Shown here piece after piece: positions 21,934 to 36,238 of a stretch of 64,000 nucleotides of DNA. This stretch comes from Prorocentrum cordatum (Eukaryota > Sar > Dinophyceae > Prorocentrales > Prorocentraceae). The notes beneath the pieces are model-generated. The model worked only from the letters and a program-made list of their open reading frames with translations, was not told the DNA's origin and did no database searches. The stretch is from positions 124,001 through 188,000 of the forward strand of contig CAUYUJ010022526.1 in NCBI GenBank assembly GCA_963575745.1. The letters are read 5' to 3'. Both the position numbers and the translations under genes were made by a program. The stretch's first letter is position 1, and the number at the start of each line of letters is the position of its first letter.

Positions 21934-23800
21934 ATGGAGGCAGCCGGTGCTATGCTGTCTTTTCTTGCCAAGCATGCAATGCAGCCCGGGGTTCCGGATC
22001 CGGATGCTATGGTTAAGGAGCTGGTTGGTTTACTACAGCAAGCAGAGGCGCGCCCCCGCCGGCGCGCCGCCCGCGCGCGCGCCTCCGCCCTCCCCTTCCC
22101 CGCGCGGCAGGCGTACACGCCGCAGGCCCTGGTGCATGTGGACGCGGGGAAGCTGCCCGGCATCCCGCCTGGGAAGGCGCATGCCTTATCTCAGGCTATC
22201 CAGGTTTGGGCGCGCCCGTTCCCGCGGCAGCCCTCTGTCCGAGCGCGCGATCCTTTCAGGTGGCGAAGAAAGAATTTGCACCCGCCGGGGCTGCCCCGTC
22301 GACCGGCCCGGCGGCGCCCGCGGCGGATCCGCTGTCAGAGCTTACGAGCGTCCTCACCAGGAACGACGCCCCCACGGTCCATGTGGACGTTCAGGCGACG
22401 TTAAGCGCCGTCGACTTGGCCAACTTGCCCACCTCGGTGTGGCCCAGGCGCGTCTTCCTATCCCCAGCCCGGAACGCGGCCGCCCGTCCGGCTCCGCCGC
22501 GCAAGGGCCCTGCGCGTCGACTCCTTTGCATCGGAGGTCGAACGCCTGAAGAGAAAGAAGGGACTGGCTGCCCCCTTCGTGGCTCCCCATGGGCGCCTCT
22601 GGCATCGGCCGCCCTCGGGCCGATGGCGACGCCCAGGCGGGCGCAAGCAGTGGGGCCGAGCCCCGCCTGATGAACTTGACCGAATGGCACCTCGCCTTCG
22701 ACCAGAATCCAGCCGCCCGCCCGCCCCCTGCGCGCCCCGCGGCCCCCCTCGGCGGCGCAGGTGCGCGCTGGCTGCTGCCTTCGCGAGGCAGCTCGACTTC
22801 GCCGCGGCGCTGGCCCACAAACAGATCTTCCCCATGGCTTTCCCGCGCGCGCCGTCACGTCGCCCCGCCGGCGGGCGGCCTGCTCGTTTCGCAGGCGGCT
22901 GCCCGCGCCCAGCTCAGGAACCGCAAGACTCACTGGGGCGTGATCTACGACCAGGTAACCCGCCGCTCCTGGGCGGAGGGCCGCTGCGGGGGTCGCCGGC
23001 TTCATGGCCCGCCGCGCCGCCCTCTCCCGCGCGATCGCTCGCGCATCGGACCGACGCGCCACAGGTGAATCAGGCGGCCATCGCCCTCGACGAGGTGCTG
23101 CCCCGCCAGGCGGAGCAGGAATCTGACTTCGACGACAAGGCCTCCCGCGGACCCCCCGCCGCCGCGAAGCTGGAACGGCCGGCCCAGCCCGGGCCCCGGC
23201 GACGCCCGAGCGCAGCTGGACCCACCGTTCGGGCCAGGGCCAGACCGCCCATCAGGCCCAGCAGCCCCGGCCGGACAAGCGCAAGGCCGACTCAGGGGCC
23301 CAGGCTGGCTCCTGGGCGGGCTGGGCCAGCGAGGGCCACGGCGGAGGCGGCGGCAATTGGCAGCGCCGCTGTCCAGTGACAGCGCGCGCCAGACGTGCAC
23401 GGCCGTCAGCGCGGCGCGCGAATTTTGGAATGCGATTAGACAACCGCGCATGACCCAGAGCGCACCACGTATGCGCGGGCCCCGTCGCCCTGCCCCCCTC
23501 TCCCCCCCTCCCCCCCCCCCGCTGCGCGCGCAACAGCTTGCTTGCGCCGTGGGGGGTCGTCGCGAGTCGGGGGGCCCGGGCGAGCCGGCGCCCGGGCGCT
23601 CCGTTCCTGATGTTCGTAAAGTGTCTTTCGCCGAAGCGGCCGCCCTCGAAGGCGATGCCTGCTTCGGGCCGGGATGCAACCTTTCGCCCGACACCTTGGC
23701 GGCGCTCGAGTGGGCGGCGTCGAAGCCGCCTGACGAGGCGCCCCAACGCGCGCGCGAGGTAATCGCGCGGCGCGCCCGCGCGTCAGGTGATACTTGAAAA
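21934..23800 (+). pseudogene. Gag-like region of the tyrosine-recombinase element
   Basis: Blocks of ordinary-looking protein alternate between frames: MEAAGAMLSFLAKHAMQPG and VHVDAGKLPGIPPGKAHALS (from 21934), then VHVDVQATLSAVDLANLPTS (about 22378), LMNLTEWHLAFD (about 22670), RQLDFAAALAHKQIFPM (about 22785), RKTHWGVIYDQVTRRSWAEG (about 22923), QAAIALDEVLPRQAEQESDF (about 23070) and FAEAAALEGDACFGPGCNLS (about 23628). Between them the frames are Pro/Arg-rich. No zinc knuckle was found. The call rests on position before the RT and on a typical helical-gag composition. It is broken by frameshifts or split by short introns; the sequence alone does not decide which. Confidence 0.4.
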
Positions 23801-24378
23801 AGAAAGAGCTGTGCAGCGGGTCTTGAAGATGGCCCAGCAATTCAGAGCGGGCGGCATCGTCGAAACCTGGTCTGGCACGCGGGCCCGGGAGTTGCCGACG
23901 TAGCAGACGGCGTCAACGGCCCTCTCTTTGAGCGCCTGGTAGCCAATGTGGGCTTCCATGATCCCAAGTGCGCCGATTACTCCCGCGAGGCGCGCGCCGC
24001 GCGGGGCGACCGCGTCCGGCCCGCGTGCCCGACGAGGCGCGGCCAGCGAAGGGTGCGCTGTTAATTGGGATGAGAAATCGGGCACGGGGGTGGAGACGAC
24101 CCATTAACAGTTAATATCGCCGAGAGAGGTCCTCGAAGGCCCACTTGCGCTCGCGCGTCGCCTGGGGACCGGCCCCTCCCCGTCCGCCCCTGCCTCGCCG
24201 CGCGCCAGGCAATGCCCGGGATTGGCGCGCGCTTTTCAAGAGGACGCGGGCGAGCCCATGCGACGAGGCACCGCGCGAGTGCGCGCTCGCAGACGCAGCG
24301 GCGGGGCGCCTGACGTCGCCCCGTCGCGCGCGCCCCCGGCCCCCGGGCGCCGCGGTAATCCCCAGCTTCGGTGTGAAG

Positions 24379-25980
24379 CAGGGCACGCGGCCAGATGGGG
24401 TTGTGAAGGCATCCCTGCGGCCGCTCGCTTTCGTCTCGCGCCCCGCCCATGCGCCGCTCGTCGCCCGCGCGCCAGGTGCGTGCCGTCGACGATTGCAGCG
24501 CGACCCACCTGAGCGATGGCACAGAGCCGCAGGAGCGAATGAAGCATGACACGTGGACGCGTTGTTCGACGCGTCGCAAAATTGGTGCGTCGCGTTTTCC
24601 TCGGGCCCCAATTCAGTGCGCGCTCCGCCTTTGCAGGCCCCTCTGGGGCCCCTGGAGTTTTTCGAGGCCGACATAGATTCCGCGTTCTGCAGGGCCCCCC
24701 TGCGCCCGGAGCATCGACGCTTCGCGTGGGTGATCTACTGCTTCCCCGGGGTCATCTGGGGCGCCAGCGCGTGGCCCGCCTTTTCGGCGCATGCTTGCGC
24801 TGGCCCCGATCCTCCGAACCGGCGCCGCCCCTCCCCCCGAGCGCCACGGCGCAGTCAGCGGCGTTCACATCTGGGAAAGAGTCGATGCGGCCCTAGTGGC
24901 CATCTGCAGGCGCCTCCTCCGGATGCCAGTCCTGAGGTATGTTGACGACCTGTTCAGCGTCGACCGTCCGGGGGGGGGCCGGCCCCGCCCTGCCCCCCCC
25001 CACAACGCCCCTAGTCGGCCCTCTTCGAACTGGTCCGGGTGATCAGATGCATCCTGGGCCCTACCTCGGTGGCCGATAGGAAAACCGAATCAGGCCCGTC
25101 GTTTGTGATTCTCGGGTTGCCAATCTCGGTGCGAAGCGCCCAAAGCGATCGCGACGGGGGGCTCGCGGCGCAGCGCGAGCGACGTCGCGGGTGTCGCGCA
25201 AGGGTTTGATTGCGCGTCCGTCCAAGGACAAGTTAGAGAAATGGACGAGCCGGATCACTGGCAGCAGGCGCGCGCGGCCCGCGCGCCGCGTGCGCGGGGG
25301 CGACGCTGTTGCGTAGGTTCACCGGCGCGCTGTCGTGGGCGGCCGCGCGGCAACTCCGCGTGCTCGGTCGCGCGATGCTGCGACCCCAGTTCGCCTGCGC
25401 ACGCTCGGGGCGCCCGACTCTGCCGCGCCCCGCCCCGCGCAGCTCTGCGTGGTGGCTGGGAGTTCTGCAGGGGGGCGTTGCAGAAACAAGGGCATGGGCG
25501 CCCGCGGACACCCGCCCTCCGGCCCTGGCCTTCGCCGACGCCCGGGGCGAGCCCCCACGTGCGGCCGCCGTCCTCTGGATCGTCGGGCGCTGGGAATACA
25601 CGGGCCAGGGGCCGCCGGCCTGGCTGACGAGGCCCCGATCGCGCGCTGGCGGTCGATTGGCGTGACTCGGCCTGCGCGCAGGCAATTCCAGGAACGGAGC
25701 GCAACCATATTGCTGGCCTCGAGATGCTCGCATCGGCCCAGGCGATCTCTACTTGAGAAGAGGAGCGCCAGGGCCGCAGGTCTCGCCTCTTCAGCGACAG
25801 AGCGATCACGGAATGGTCATTTCGGAAGGAATCAGCGAAGTGGTGCGATCACGTGGCCACCGACCACCATTTTTGGTCGGTGATCGGGCTGCGCCAGCTC
25901 AACCTCCGGATCGACCGCGCCCCATCCGGCGGGCGAGCGCGATCTCTCCCAATCGTTGGGCCCCCCCAGTTCCTCCAGTG
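24379..25980 (+). pseudogene. Reverse transcriptase and RNase H-like region of the tyrosine-recombinase element
   Basis: RT blocks in order: SFGVKQGTRPDGVVK (about 24364-24408), VRAVDDCSATHLSDGTEP (24476 on), FFEADIDSAFCRAPLRPEHR (motif A, Asp pair at about 24670), PVLRYVDDLFSVDRP (motif C with YVDD, about 24925-24970) and CILGPTSVADRKTESGPSF (about 25050). The thumb/connection GALSWAAARQLRVLGRAML (about 25320-25380) follows, then an RNase H-like start LAFADARGEPPRAAAVLW (about 25525) and GLEMLASAQAIST (about 25715). The first two blocks are separated by 67 bp beginning GC and ending CAG, at phase 0, which looks like a GC-AG intron (24409-24475). A single-base shift follows KHDTW near 24555. 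The gene copies RNA into DNA in an intact element; here it is non-functional unless spliced. Confidence 0.6.
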
Positions 25981-26149
25981 GCGCGCTAGGCGATAATGTC
26001 TCGGATTTGCCCAGTCGGGAAGAACGCGATCAGTTGACGCATCTCGGTGCAATCTGGAGGCGCCCGTGGCTGCGGCCGGAATTCTGGGACCTCCAGCTGC
26101 CGTGCCAGCTCGCGGCCTGTCCCGTCTGAGCGTTCCGCCCCCTCGCCCC

Positions 26150-26421
<272 letters not shown>

Positions 26422-27734
26422 CCCCGCCCCCGCTCGCCCGCCCGCCCGTCGCCCCGCGCTCGCGCCGCGCGGCGGCGTGCGGCAGATCTGCTCCCGCCCC
26501 GAGGGCGCCGTCAGAGCAGCCGTGGCGCGCGGCCGGGCGCCCCCGCGGCGGCGCTGCTACGTTCGCCTGATCCAGCGAGCGCGCGCCGCGAGTCATCTCG
26601 CGAAGGTCGCCGCGCATTCTTCCGTTTCTAGACGCGATGGCGCAGCGCGACGCCGACGTGGCGGCCTCGTGGCTGCGCGGCCGTGGAATCCGTTCGCGAT
26701 TCCAGCTCGGGCGGCCCCCCGCGGATTGGGGGCCGCCCCTGGGCGTGCCTACGGACGCTCGGGCAGCGATCCTCCGGGCCATGCATCTGGCCATCGAGCG
26801 CCGCCTGGACGAAGCGCTCTGCGCCTTTTCTTCGGGGCGCGAACCGGGGCCCAGCAGCTCGAGCAGCGACTCCGACACGGTCGAGTATCGCGCGGCGACG
26901 GTGGGCGCGACCCCGGGGGCGCACGTCGACGACTAACCGATGGGGGCGACGTCCCCGTGGACGCGCCCGCGCTGGTCGGCGCCGGTTGCTTTCCCTTCGG
27001 CCCGAGCAAGCCGCGCTTTCGCGATGGGGGCGCGAGCGCCGTCCGACGCGGCGCGTCAGATCGCGGCGCGAGCGCCTTCACGGGCGATGGGGCTCTCGAG
27101 TGGCGCGCAGAGCGCGGGTCGACCTCTCTCCTTACACATCTGCGTCGCGCCAGAATGAAGCTCGCCGACCAGGTCGCCGAGGCGACCCCGTGGGCGTTGC
27201 CCGCCGTTGTCGAGGACATCGCAGAATTTCATGTTTCTTGCGATATCTTCGCCGTTTCCGCTGCGAGGGTGGCGGGCGCGCCTGAGACCTAGAGTGGCCG
27301 CGATGCTTTTTCAGCCGACGCGCGTCGAGCGGTCGCGCTTTTCGCGCGAGTGAAGCCGCCGCTGGGCCCGCCGCCTTGGGCGTCGGGCACGGGCGGCAGG
27401 GTGCCCAGGGCGCCTGGGTGCGCTCAGCTTTGTGTCTCCTCTTCTGCCGGTTTCTCCTCGTTTTTGCCTTTTTCCTCCTCCTCGTCGTCTTTCTCGTCCT
27501 CCTCGCGGGCGGGCGACCGATGTCCAGCCGGGCCAGCGCCCGCGTGCTCGCGACAGGAGGGTTCTCCCTCGCAGCGGCAGCAGTAGGCGCGGGCGACGGC
27601 CGCGCTACAGACGTCGCCGAAGCGGCGGGCCGCGCGCAGCAATTCGACGATTGGCTGAAGCGCCTCGTGACCCCAGCTTCAGGGAGCGCGCCTTGCTCGG
27701 GGCGCGGTGCGCCGCCGTCTTCTATAGTGCCCCG
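26422..27734 (+). other. Inter-domain stretch of the retroelement, no domain recognised
   Basis: GC-rich; a 408-codon plus frame (26066-27292) spans it after the CT array but shows no recognised motif. A second frame (26637-26936) starts AQRDADVAASWLRGRGIR. In DIRS-type elements a methyltransferase can lie at this position; no such motif was seen here. Confidence 0.3.
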
Positions 27735-28660
27735 CGCTGTCTCGGCACGTGGGCGGCCAGTCTGAGGTGCTGGTTTCGCTTCGCTAGGTCGCGGCTTGGC
27801 TGGGGGGGCAACCCTCTCTCGCCAACTGCGGACGAGCTTTGTCTCTGGGCCCTGTGCTTCTCGACCCTAGGCACTTTTGCTAATTGCAAAGCCCAGGTCG
27901 ACAAAGCATGCGCGCTGCTGGGTCTCGACCGATCAGCATTCAGCAGCCCTGCCGTGTCGCGCGCAAAGACCGCGATCAAGCGCCGGGCGCTCCAGCCCGC
28001 CCCGCGACCTCCTCCGGTCACGCGGAGGGCGCTGGTCGCAATGCTGCAGCGCGTGCCAGACCCGCAGGTGCCAGCACTTTTTGCGGTCGCTTTCGCCCTG
28101 GCCCTGAGGCTGCCTCTGAGGCGCTGCTGATCCGCATGGGCGATCCGGCACTGGCGGCCAACTTCCGGTTCGCGCAAGAAGAGCTGGGCCGCCCTGCGCC
28201 AACCGTCGCGCTCTTCGCCGCACACAGCCGAGGCGGTCGCCCTCCACCTCTCGCGGCGCAAGCACATGCTTAGGCCGAGCGCAGTTAGACGCTCGTGCTG
28301 GTGCCGCATCTGCACCGCGACATGCCCGGCGCACGACTCGCGCGCCCTGGTGGGCGACGTCGTGCCAGGCGCCTCTCCTTTTGCCCACTTGGCAAAGCCA
28401 ACCAAAGCGGGCCGCGCCCCCCCCTCGCCGGCGGTCGCCCGCAACCTGCGCAGGTCGGCGCGAGCGGCGCCTCCCCGACGCCGCCCGCGTAACTTTTAGG
28501 TGTCTGCGGCGCGGCCACACGGAGACGCTCCGTCAAGGCGGGGGGGGGCCTCGCCTCCATTTTGAGCCGGGAACTGGTGGTCCGGCGCTCTGAGGGCATG
28601 CTTTGACCTGCCGGCCTCGGAAGACTCGGCGACCGGCGAGGGCGCGGCCCTCTCCGCAGG
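27735..28660 (+). pseudogene. Tyrosine recombinase of the retroelement
   Basis: An open frame (27735-28130) gives CLGTWAASLRCWFRFARSRL, ELCLWALCFSTLGTFANC and DKACALLGLDRSAFSSPA with RRALVAMLQRVPD and FALALRLPL, matching the helical core-binding domain and the start of the catalytic domain of phage-integrase-type recombinases. After a frame change come VALHLSRRKHMLRPSAVRRS and CWCRICTATCPAHDSRALVG (about 28237-28350), then RRGHTETLRQGGG (about 28510) and AGNWWSGALRACFDLPASED (about 28566). The Arg of the R-R-G-H box and the Trp of AGNW fit the catalytic box; the tyrosine position appears as Cys-Phe instead. In an intact element this enzyme integrates a circular DNA copy. The gene is frameshifted and lacks the nucleophile, so it is inactive. 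Confidence 0.6.
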
Positions 28661-28820
28661 CGCGGGCCCTGGGGGCGCGGGCCATGTCCCCGCGAGCGCT
28701 GCCTCTCAGCCGCAATGCGCGCATTGTCGCGCCTTTCGTCCCGCGCGCGGCATGAAATTCGCGACGTTGGCAGTGGGGGGCGCGCGCGCGACGGCTGGCG
28801 CCGGCCTGCTGTTGCGTGGG

Positions 28821-28975
28821 GTTGTAGCGGCCAGGCGTCGCCGTCGAGGCGCGCGCCGCCGCCTTGTGCTCGGCGGGGGCAGCGCCGCCCGACGCGCCGC
28901 CGCACCCGTCGCAGGATGGTTGCCGCGACCGCGTGGCGGACGCCGGAGAGCGGCGCGCCCGCGGCGCTGCGGTGC
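28821..28975. repeat. 155-bp direct repeat, copy 1
   Basis: Starts GTTGTAGCGGCCAGGCGTCG and matches 29377-29531 almost throughout, with scattered substitutions and a 3-bp CCG length difference. The two copies are 556 bp apart in the same orientation. Confidence 0.85.
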
Positions 28976-29146
28976 GCGAACAGCCGAGGCGCGAATGCTG
29001 TCTCGCGGGCGCAGCTGCGAGGGCGCGAGCGCGCGCGCCCGCGCGCCCCGCAGCAAACGCGCGAGCTTGCGAGGGGCGCGTCGCCGCGAGGCGTCGACGC
29101 GCGAAACGCGAGAAAGATGGAGCCGCGGCTGTGTCAGTTGCGCCGC

Positions 29147-29302
29147 GGCTAGGCCGCCGCGGAGAGAGCGAACGGGGCCGTTCACCGCGGCGCCGCCCAG
29201 CCTTGCCGCGCACAGGTGCAATGGTGCCTTGCGGCCAGGCCGCCGCGGAGGGGGGCGCGCGCGATCCGCTCGCGGCGCCGGCCAGCCTTGCCGCGCGCAG
29301 GT
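29147..29302. repeat. ~78-bp tandem duplication
   Basis: Two adjacent units share CTAGGCCGCCGCGGAG or its variant CCAGGCCGCCGCGGAG, and end CCAGCCTTGCCGCGCRCAGGTG. It lies between the two 155-bp direct repeats. Confidence 0.75.
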
Positions 29303-29376
29303 GTCATGATTTGTGCGCGGCAGGCGGGGCGCCCATTTGTCCGCGGGCGCGTTTCGCCCCGCCCGCGTCTGCCCGG

Positions 29377-29531
29377 GTTGTAGCAGCCAGGCGTCGCCGT
29401 CGAGGCGCGCGCCGCCGCCGCCGCGTGCTCGGCGGGGGCAGCGCCGCCCGACGCGCCGCCGCGCCCATCGCAGGATGGTTGCTGCGACCGCGTGGCGGGC
29501 GCCGGAGAGCGCCGCGCCCGCAGCGCTGTGG
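29377..29531. repeat. 155-bp direct repeat, copy 2
   Basis: Starts GTTGTAGCAGCCAGGCGTCG; see copy 1 at 28821. It runs directly into the (CGT)n tract. Confidence 0.85.
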
Positions 29532-29870
29532 GTCGTCGTCGTCGTCGTCGTCGTCGTCTGTTTTCCTTCGTCCGTCGTCCGGCGTTTTTGTTGTCGTCGT
29601 CTGTCGTCGTCCGCTGTTGCCGTCGCCGCCGCCGCCGCCGTCTTCGTCGTCGCCGTTGCCGTCGCCGTCGCCGTCGCCGTCTTTGTCGTCGTGTTCGTCG
29701 TTGTCATCGGTCGTCGTTGTTCTCTTCGTCTACCGTCCGTCATCCGTCGTTGTAGTGCGTCGTCGTCGTCGACGTCGTCGTCGTCCTCGCGTCGTTTTCC
29801 ATCGTTTTGTCGCCCGTCCGTCGTGCGTCGTCTTTCGTTCGTCGTCTTCGTTGCCGTTTTGGCCGGTTGC
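29526..29870. repeat. (CGT)n/(GTC)n and (GCC)n tract
   Basis: CGTCGTCGT blocks with a GCCGCCGCC core (29620-29640) and TTCGTC variants. Confidence 0.9.
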
Positions 29871-29903
29871 TCTTCCCCCGCCCCCCCGCGGAGCAATTTG
29901 CAG

Positions 29904-29934
29904 CGCCACGGGGGCCCCAAGGGGCCCCGTGGCG
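29904..29934. repeat. GC-rich hairpin
   Basis: CGCCACGGGGGCCCC, AA, GGGGCCCCGTGGCG: a 14-bp stem with one bulged G and a very short loop. It sits between the CGT tract and the start of the (ACT)n array. Confidence 0.8.
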
Positions 29935-29960
29935 TTGCGCGTTTCTCCTCATCGTCCTCA

Positions 29961-30977
<1,017 letters not shown>

Positions 30978-31120
30978 GCTGATATCGGGGGTGAGGGGTG
31001 AGATCGAGGTGGAACGGAGAGCCCCCCTACCAGGAAATCGGTTTCGGTAGCGTGTTCCTGCGTGCCGTGCGTGCGGGCGACGCGAAGCTGCGTGGGCGGG
31101 CGAGGAGAAAATCTTCTCCG

Positions 31121-31274
31121 GCTGAGGCGCGGCCGGACCAAATGATTCCTTTCAGGGGGCCGGTTGCCCGCGGTGTCCCGCCGGTGTCCCGCCTCTGGCT
31201 GAGGCGCGGCCGGACCACATGATTCCTTTCCGGGGACCGGTGTTCCGCGGTGTCCCGCCTGTGTCTCGCCGGTG
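31121..31274. repeat. 77-bp tandem duplication
   Basis: Units 31121-31197 and 31198-31274 both start GCTGAGGCGCGGCCGGACCA and contain ATGATTCCTTTC and GCGGTGTCCCGCC. The GGTGTCCCG motif at their ends recurs through the following GAT array. Confidence 0.9.
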
Positions 31275-31287
31275 TCCCGTCGGTGTC

Positions 31288-31289
31288 CC

Positions 31290-31385
<96 letters not shown>

Positions 31386-31387
31386 AT

Positions 31388-31419
<32 letters not shown>

Positions 31420-32006
31420 TCGATGATGTTGTTGATGATGCTTCTGATGATTATGATGATGATGGTGATGGTGGTGATGATGATGGTGTCCCGATGATGA
31501 TGATGATCATGATGATGATGATGATGATGATGATGATTGTCATATGATGATGCGATGATGATGATGATGAAGATGGTGATGATAATGGTGTCCCAGTGAT
31601 GATGATGAGGCTGATGTTGATACTGTTGATGATCATGGAGATGGTGATGGTGGTGTCCCGATGATGGTGATGTTGATGATGATGATGACGTTGATGGTGT
31701 TCTGATCATGATGTTGATGATGAGGATGGTGATTAGATGATGGGGATGATTTTGATGATTGTGGCCCGATGGTGGTGAAGATGATGATGCCAATGTTGAT
31801 GATGATGGTGTCCCGATGATGATGATATTGGTGATGATGATGATGGTGACGATTATGATGGTGTCCCGATGATGATTTTGATGTTGATGGTGGTGTTGCT
31901 GATGATGCTGGTGTCCCGATGATGATGATGATGATGATTATGATGTTGGTGAGGTTGTTCTCGATGATGATGAGATAATGATGATGATGGCGATGGTGTT
32001 CCGATT

Positions 32007-32047
<41 letters not shown>

Positions 32048-32259
32048 CGTGTCCCCTTGATGATGATGTTGTTGATGAGGATGGTGATGAGGATGGTTTC
32101 CCGATGATGGTTATGCTGATGATGAGGTTGGTTATGATGGTGATGCGGTGATGAAGATGGTGATGATAATGGCGTCCCGGAGACGATGATGATGATTTTG
32201 ATAATGTTGATGACGTTGATTACGATAATGTTGTTGTTGGTGATGATGACGTTGATTTG
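31288..32259. repeat. (GAT)n array with periodic GGTGTCCCGATGATG
   Basis: Nearly 1 kb of GAT/ATG repeats. The first 180 bp is almost pure; then GTGTCCCGATGATG recurs about every 50-60 bp (31487, 31589, 31651, 31808, 31863, 31909 and others), making a minisatellite superimposed on the trinucleotide. Confidence 0.95.
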
Positions 32260-32495
32260 TGATATCTATTGTGATATCGACACTGGGATCGATAGTGATA
32301 CCGAATATGAGACCGATTGTGTGATCGATAGTGGTATTGATATTGAGATCGAGTTTGAGATCGATAGCCAGATCGATTGTGAGAGCGATCGAATGAAATA
32401 TATCGAGTGAGGTCGATCGAGTGCTATATATCGAGTGAGACCGATCGTGAGATCGATCGTGAAATCGATAGTGCTACCGATCGAGTGAGACTTTG
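32260..32495. repeat. Degenerate GATCGATAGTGA-type repeat
   Basis: Units of about 10-20 bp built from GAGATCGATYGTGA and GATAGTGATACCGA. AT-richer than the neighbours; no gene. Confidence 0.8.
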
Positions 32496-32547
32496 GTGCT
32501 TCCCCCCCCCCCCGAACCTCATTATCACCCGAAGGGTGGCCGTATAG

Positions 32548-32668
32548 GTAACTACTACGACTACTACTAATGCTACTACTGCGACTGCTACCCATACGAC
32601 TGTTCTGATTACTACTGCCATTACCATTACCACTACGACTACTACAGCTAGGACGAGGAGTACTACTA

Positions 32669-32720
<52 letters not shown>

Positions 32721-32886
32721 CACTGCTACTGCTACTGCTACTACTACCACTACTACCACCACTACCACTTCTACTACTACCACTAGTAGTAGTAGTAGTA
32801 GTAGTACTACTACTACTACTGCGACTCCTCCTACGATTACTACTACTACTACTACTACTACTACTGCGACTACTACGACTACTACG

Positions 32887-32945
<59 letters not shown>

Positions 32946-33469
32946 GACTACTACCTCTACAATTTCTACTACTACTACGACTACTACTACTACTACTACC
33001 ACCACTACTTCCACTACTACTGCTACTGCTAATACGACGACCACGACTACGATTTCGACCGCGACAACGACTACGACTACGGCGACGACGACGGCCACCA
33101 CCATTAGTACATAGCAGTACCTCGAACAACCACTACAACTGCAACAGCAAGTACTAGCATGATTGCTACTACGACGACTTCTGCCACTATTGGTATCACG
33201 GCTACCACCCCGACTCCTACAGTTTTTTTCGTAACAGAAAAAAGTACTACTATTATTAGTACCGCTACTTCAACTCTCACCATTACCTGTACTACTACTA
33301 CCACTGCTGCTACTACTACTACTGCTACTACTATTGCTTTTTCTACGACTACTACTACTACTACTACGACTAGTACTACTACTGCTAGTACTATTACTAC
33401 TACTACTACTACTATTACTACTACAATTACGACTACTACTACGACTACTACTACGACTACTACTACGAT

Positions 33470-33507
<38 letters not shown>

Positions 33508-33563
33508 TTACTACTACACCTACTACAACATTATTTACTACTCGTATTAGTACTACTGCGACC
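32548..33563. repeat. (ACT)n array, left arm of a strand switch
   Basis: About 1 kb of ACT/TAC repeats with GCT, ATT and ACG variants. A short internal switch to (AGT)n occurs at 32785-32805. It ends at ACTAGT 33564-33569, after which the complementary (AGT)n begins. Confidence 0.97.
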
Positions 33564-33569
33564 ACTAGT

Positions 33570-34962
<1,393 letters not shown>

Positions 34963-34969
34963 TAGTGGG

Positions 34970-35275
34970 TTCCCACTGGGTTCCTGGAATTCCAGAGGAA
35001 CTCCACAGGAGCCCATAGGGCTACCATGGGGTACTGTAGGGATCCCTGAGGAAAACCACAGGAACCCATACGGCTCCCATCGGTTTCTGTAGACATCACA
35101 TAGGAATCACATGGGAACACATAGGGCTCCAATGGCTGCCTGTAGGCATCCCATAGGGCTCCCATGTGGTTTTGTAGAGATCTGGAAAGAAACTTTTAGG
35201 AACCCCACAGGCTCCCATGGGTTCTGTCGGGATACCACTGGAAACCTACAAGATACGCCATGGTTTCGCTCACCT
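34970..35275. repeat. ~55-bp tandem repeat, about five units
   Basis: Units contain CCATAGGGCTCCCATG, GGTT-CTGTAGG-ATC and CACAGGAACC variants. Starts near 35008, 35060, 35114, 35150 and 35203. Moderately diverged; no gene. Confidence 0.75.
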
Positions 35276-36019
35276 GGAATTCCCACATTGTAGAGCCCCG
35301 GAAGGTCGATTCGCTGGCGGCCACACTGGATACGCAGGCAGGAACACGTTGGTGTACTCAGAGTTGTCCTCGCAGATTCTGTGGCACATGGACACTCCGT
35401 ACAACCTATGAGAGAATTCCACAGAGGCGTTGCGCGTTGGTCTCCCCCCCCCTCCAGGGCAACAACAGCAACACCAGCCCAGGTGTGTGCGCTTGCCCCG
35501 GGGGCGAGCGCACTTCCCCGGGCCTCGCCGGGCCGGCCCCGGAGGGTGCCCTATAGGAGTCGCAGCTATAACCCTGCTAAATGGTCTGTTGCACCCCCCC
35601 TAATTCCTATGGCCCCCCTGATTCCTATGCCTATGCCTATGCCTATGCCGATGCCCCCCCTAACTCGTATGCCTACGCCTATGTCTATGCCTGCTTGCTT
35701 GCTTGCTTGCTTACGCGCTTGCTTGCTTGCTTGCGCGCTTGCGCGCTTGCTTGCACGCTTGCTTGCTTGCTGAGTTGCGGATTCCAAGCATGCTTGATTC
35801 TTCTGATTTCACCGTTTGAGTCGTCTAATCTATTTGGAGTCAGCGCTGGCTGATATCCGCAAGGGCTTCGCCCCCTGCCGCCGGCCTCCTCTCTCGGAGA
35901 ATGGGCCATGGAAGAGCTGGCTTCACCGTGAAGCAGCGTCGGAACTTCATGCGAAGACGATGGGCAATTGGCAAGACGAATGGAAATCGCGAGTCTATTG
36001 TTGCACTCCGTGTTGTATG
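35276..36019. other. Unassigned region with two short arrays
   Basis: Contains (CCTATG)n at 35624-35650 with variants to 35695, and (GCTT)n/(GCGCTT) at 35692-35772. No gene recognised elsewhere. Confidence 0.6.
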
Positions 36020-36238
36020 AATTTCAGAAATGTGGCAAATCCCATGTGCTTTTGGCCCCTGACCCTGCCGATCTGTGTGATGGGTGCCACCGAATTTCAG
36101 ACATGTGGCACATCTTTTGAATTTTTGGACCCTGACCCCGCCGATCTGCGTCACGGGTGCCACCGAATTTCAGAAATGTAGCACATCTTGTGTGCTTTTG
36201 GACCCTGACCCCGCCGATCTGAGTGAGGGGTGTCAATT
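36020..36238. repeat. 73-bp tandem repeat, three units
   Basis: Units begin AATTTCAGAAATGTGGCA at 36020, 36093 and 36166 (exact 73-bp spacing) and contain TTTTGGACCCTGACCCCGCC and GATCTG. The last unit diverges at its end. Confidence 0.9.

Noticed and set aside
32186-32410. Small Asp/Ile-rich ORF at 32.2-32.4 kb
   Set aside because: It lies in the GAT array and the degenerate GATCGATAG repeat; no independent support.
36020-36238. Evenly spaced repeats as a CRISPR array
   Set aside because: The whole 73-bp unit is repeated, with no unique spacers; eukaryotic satellite.
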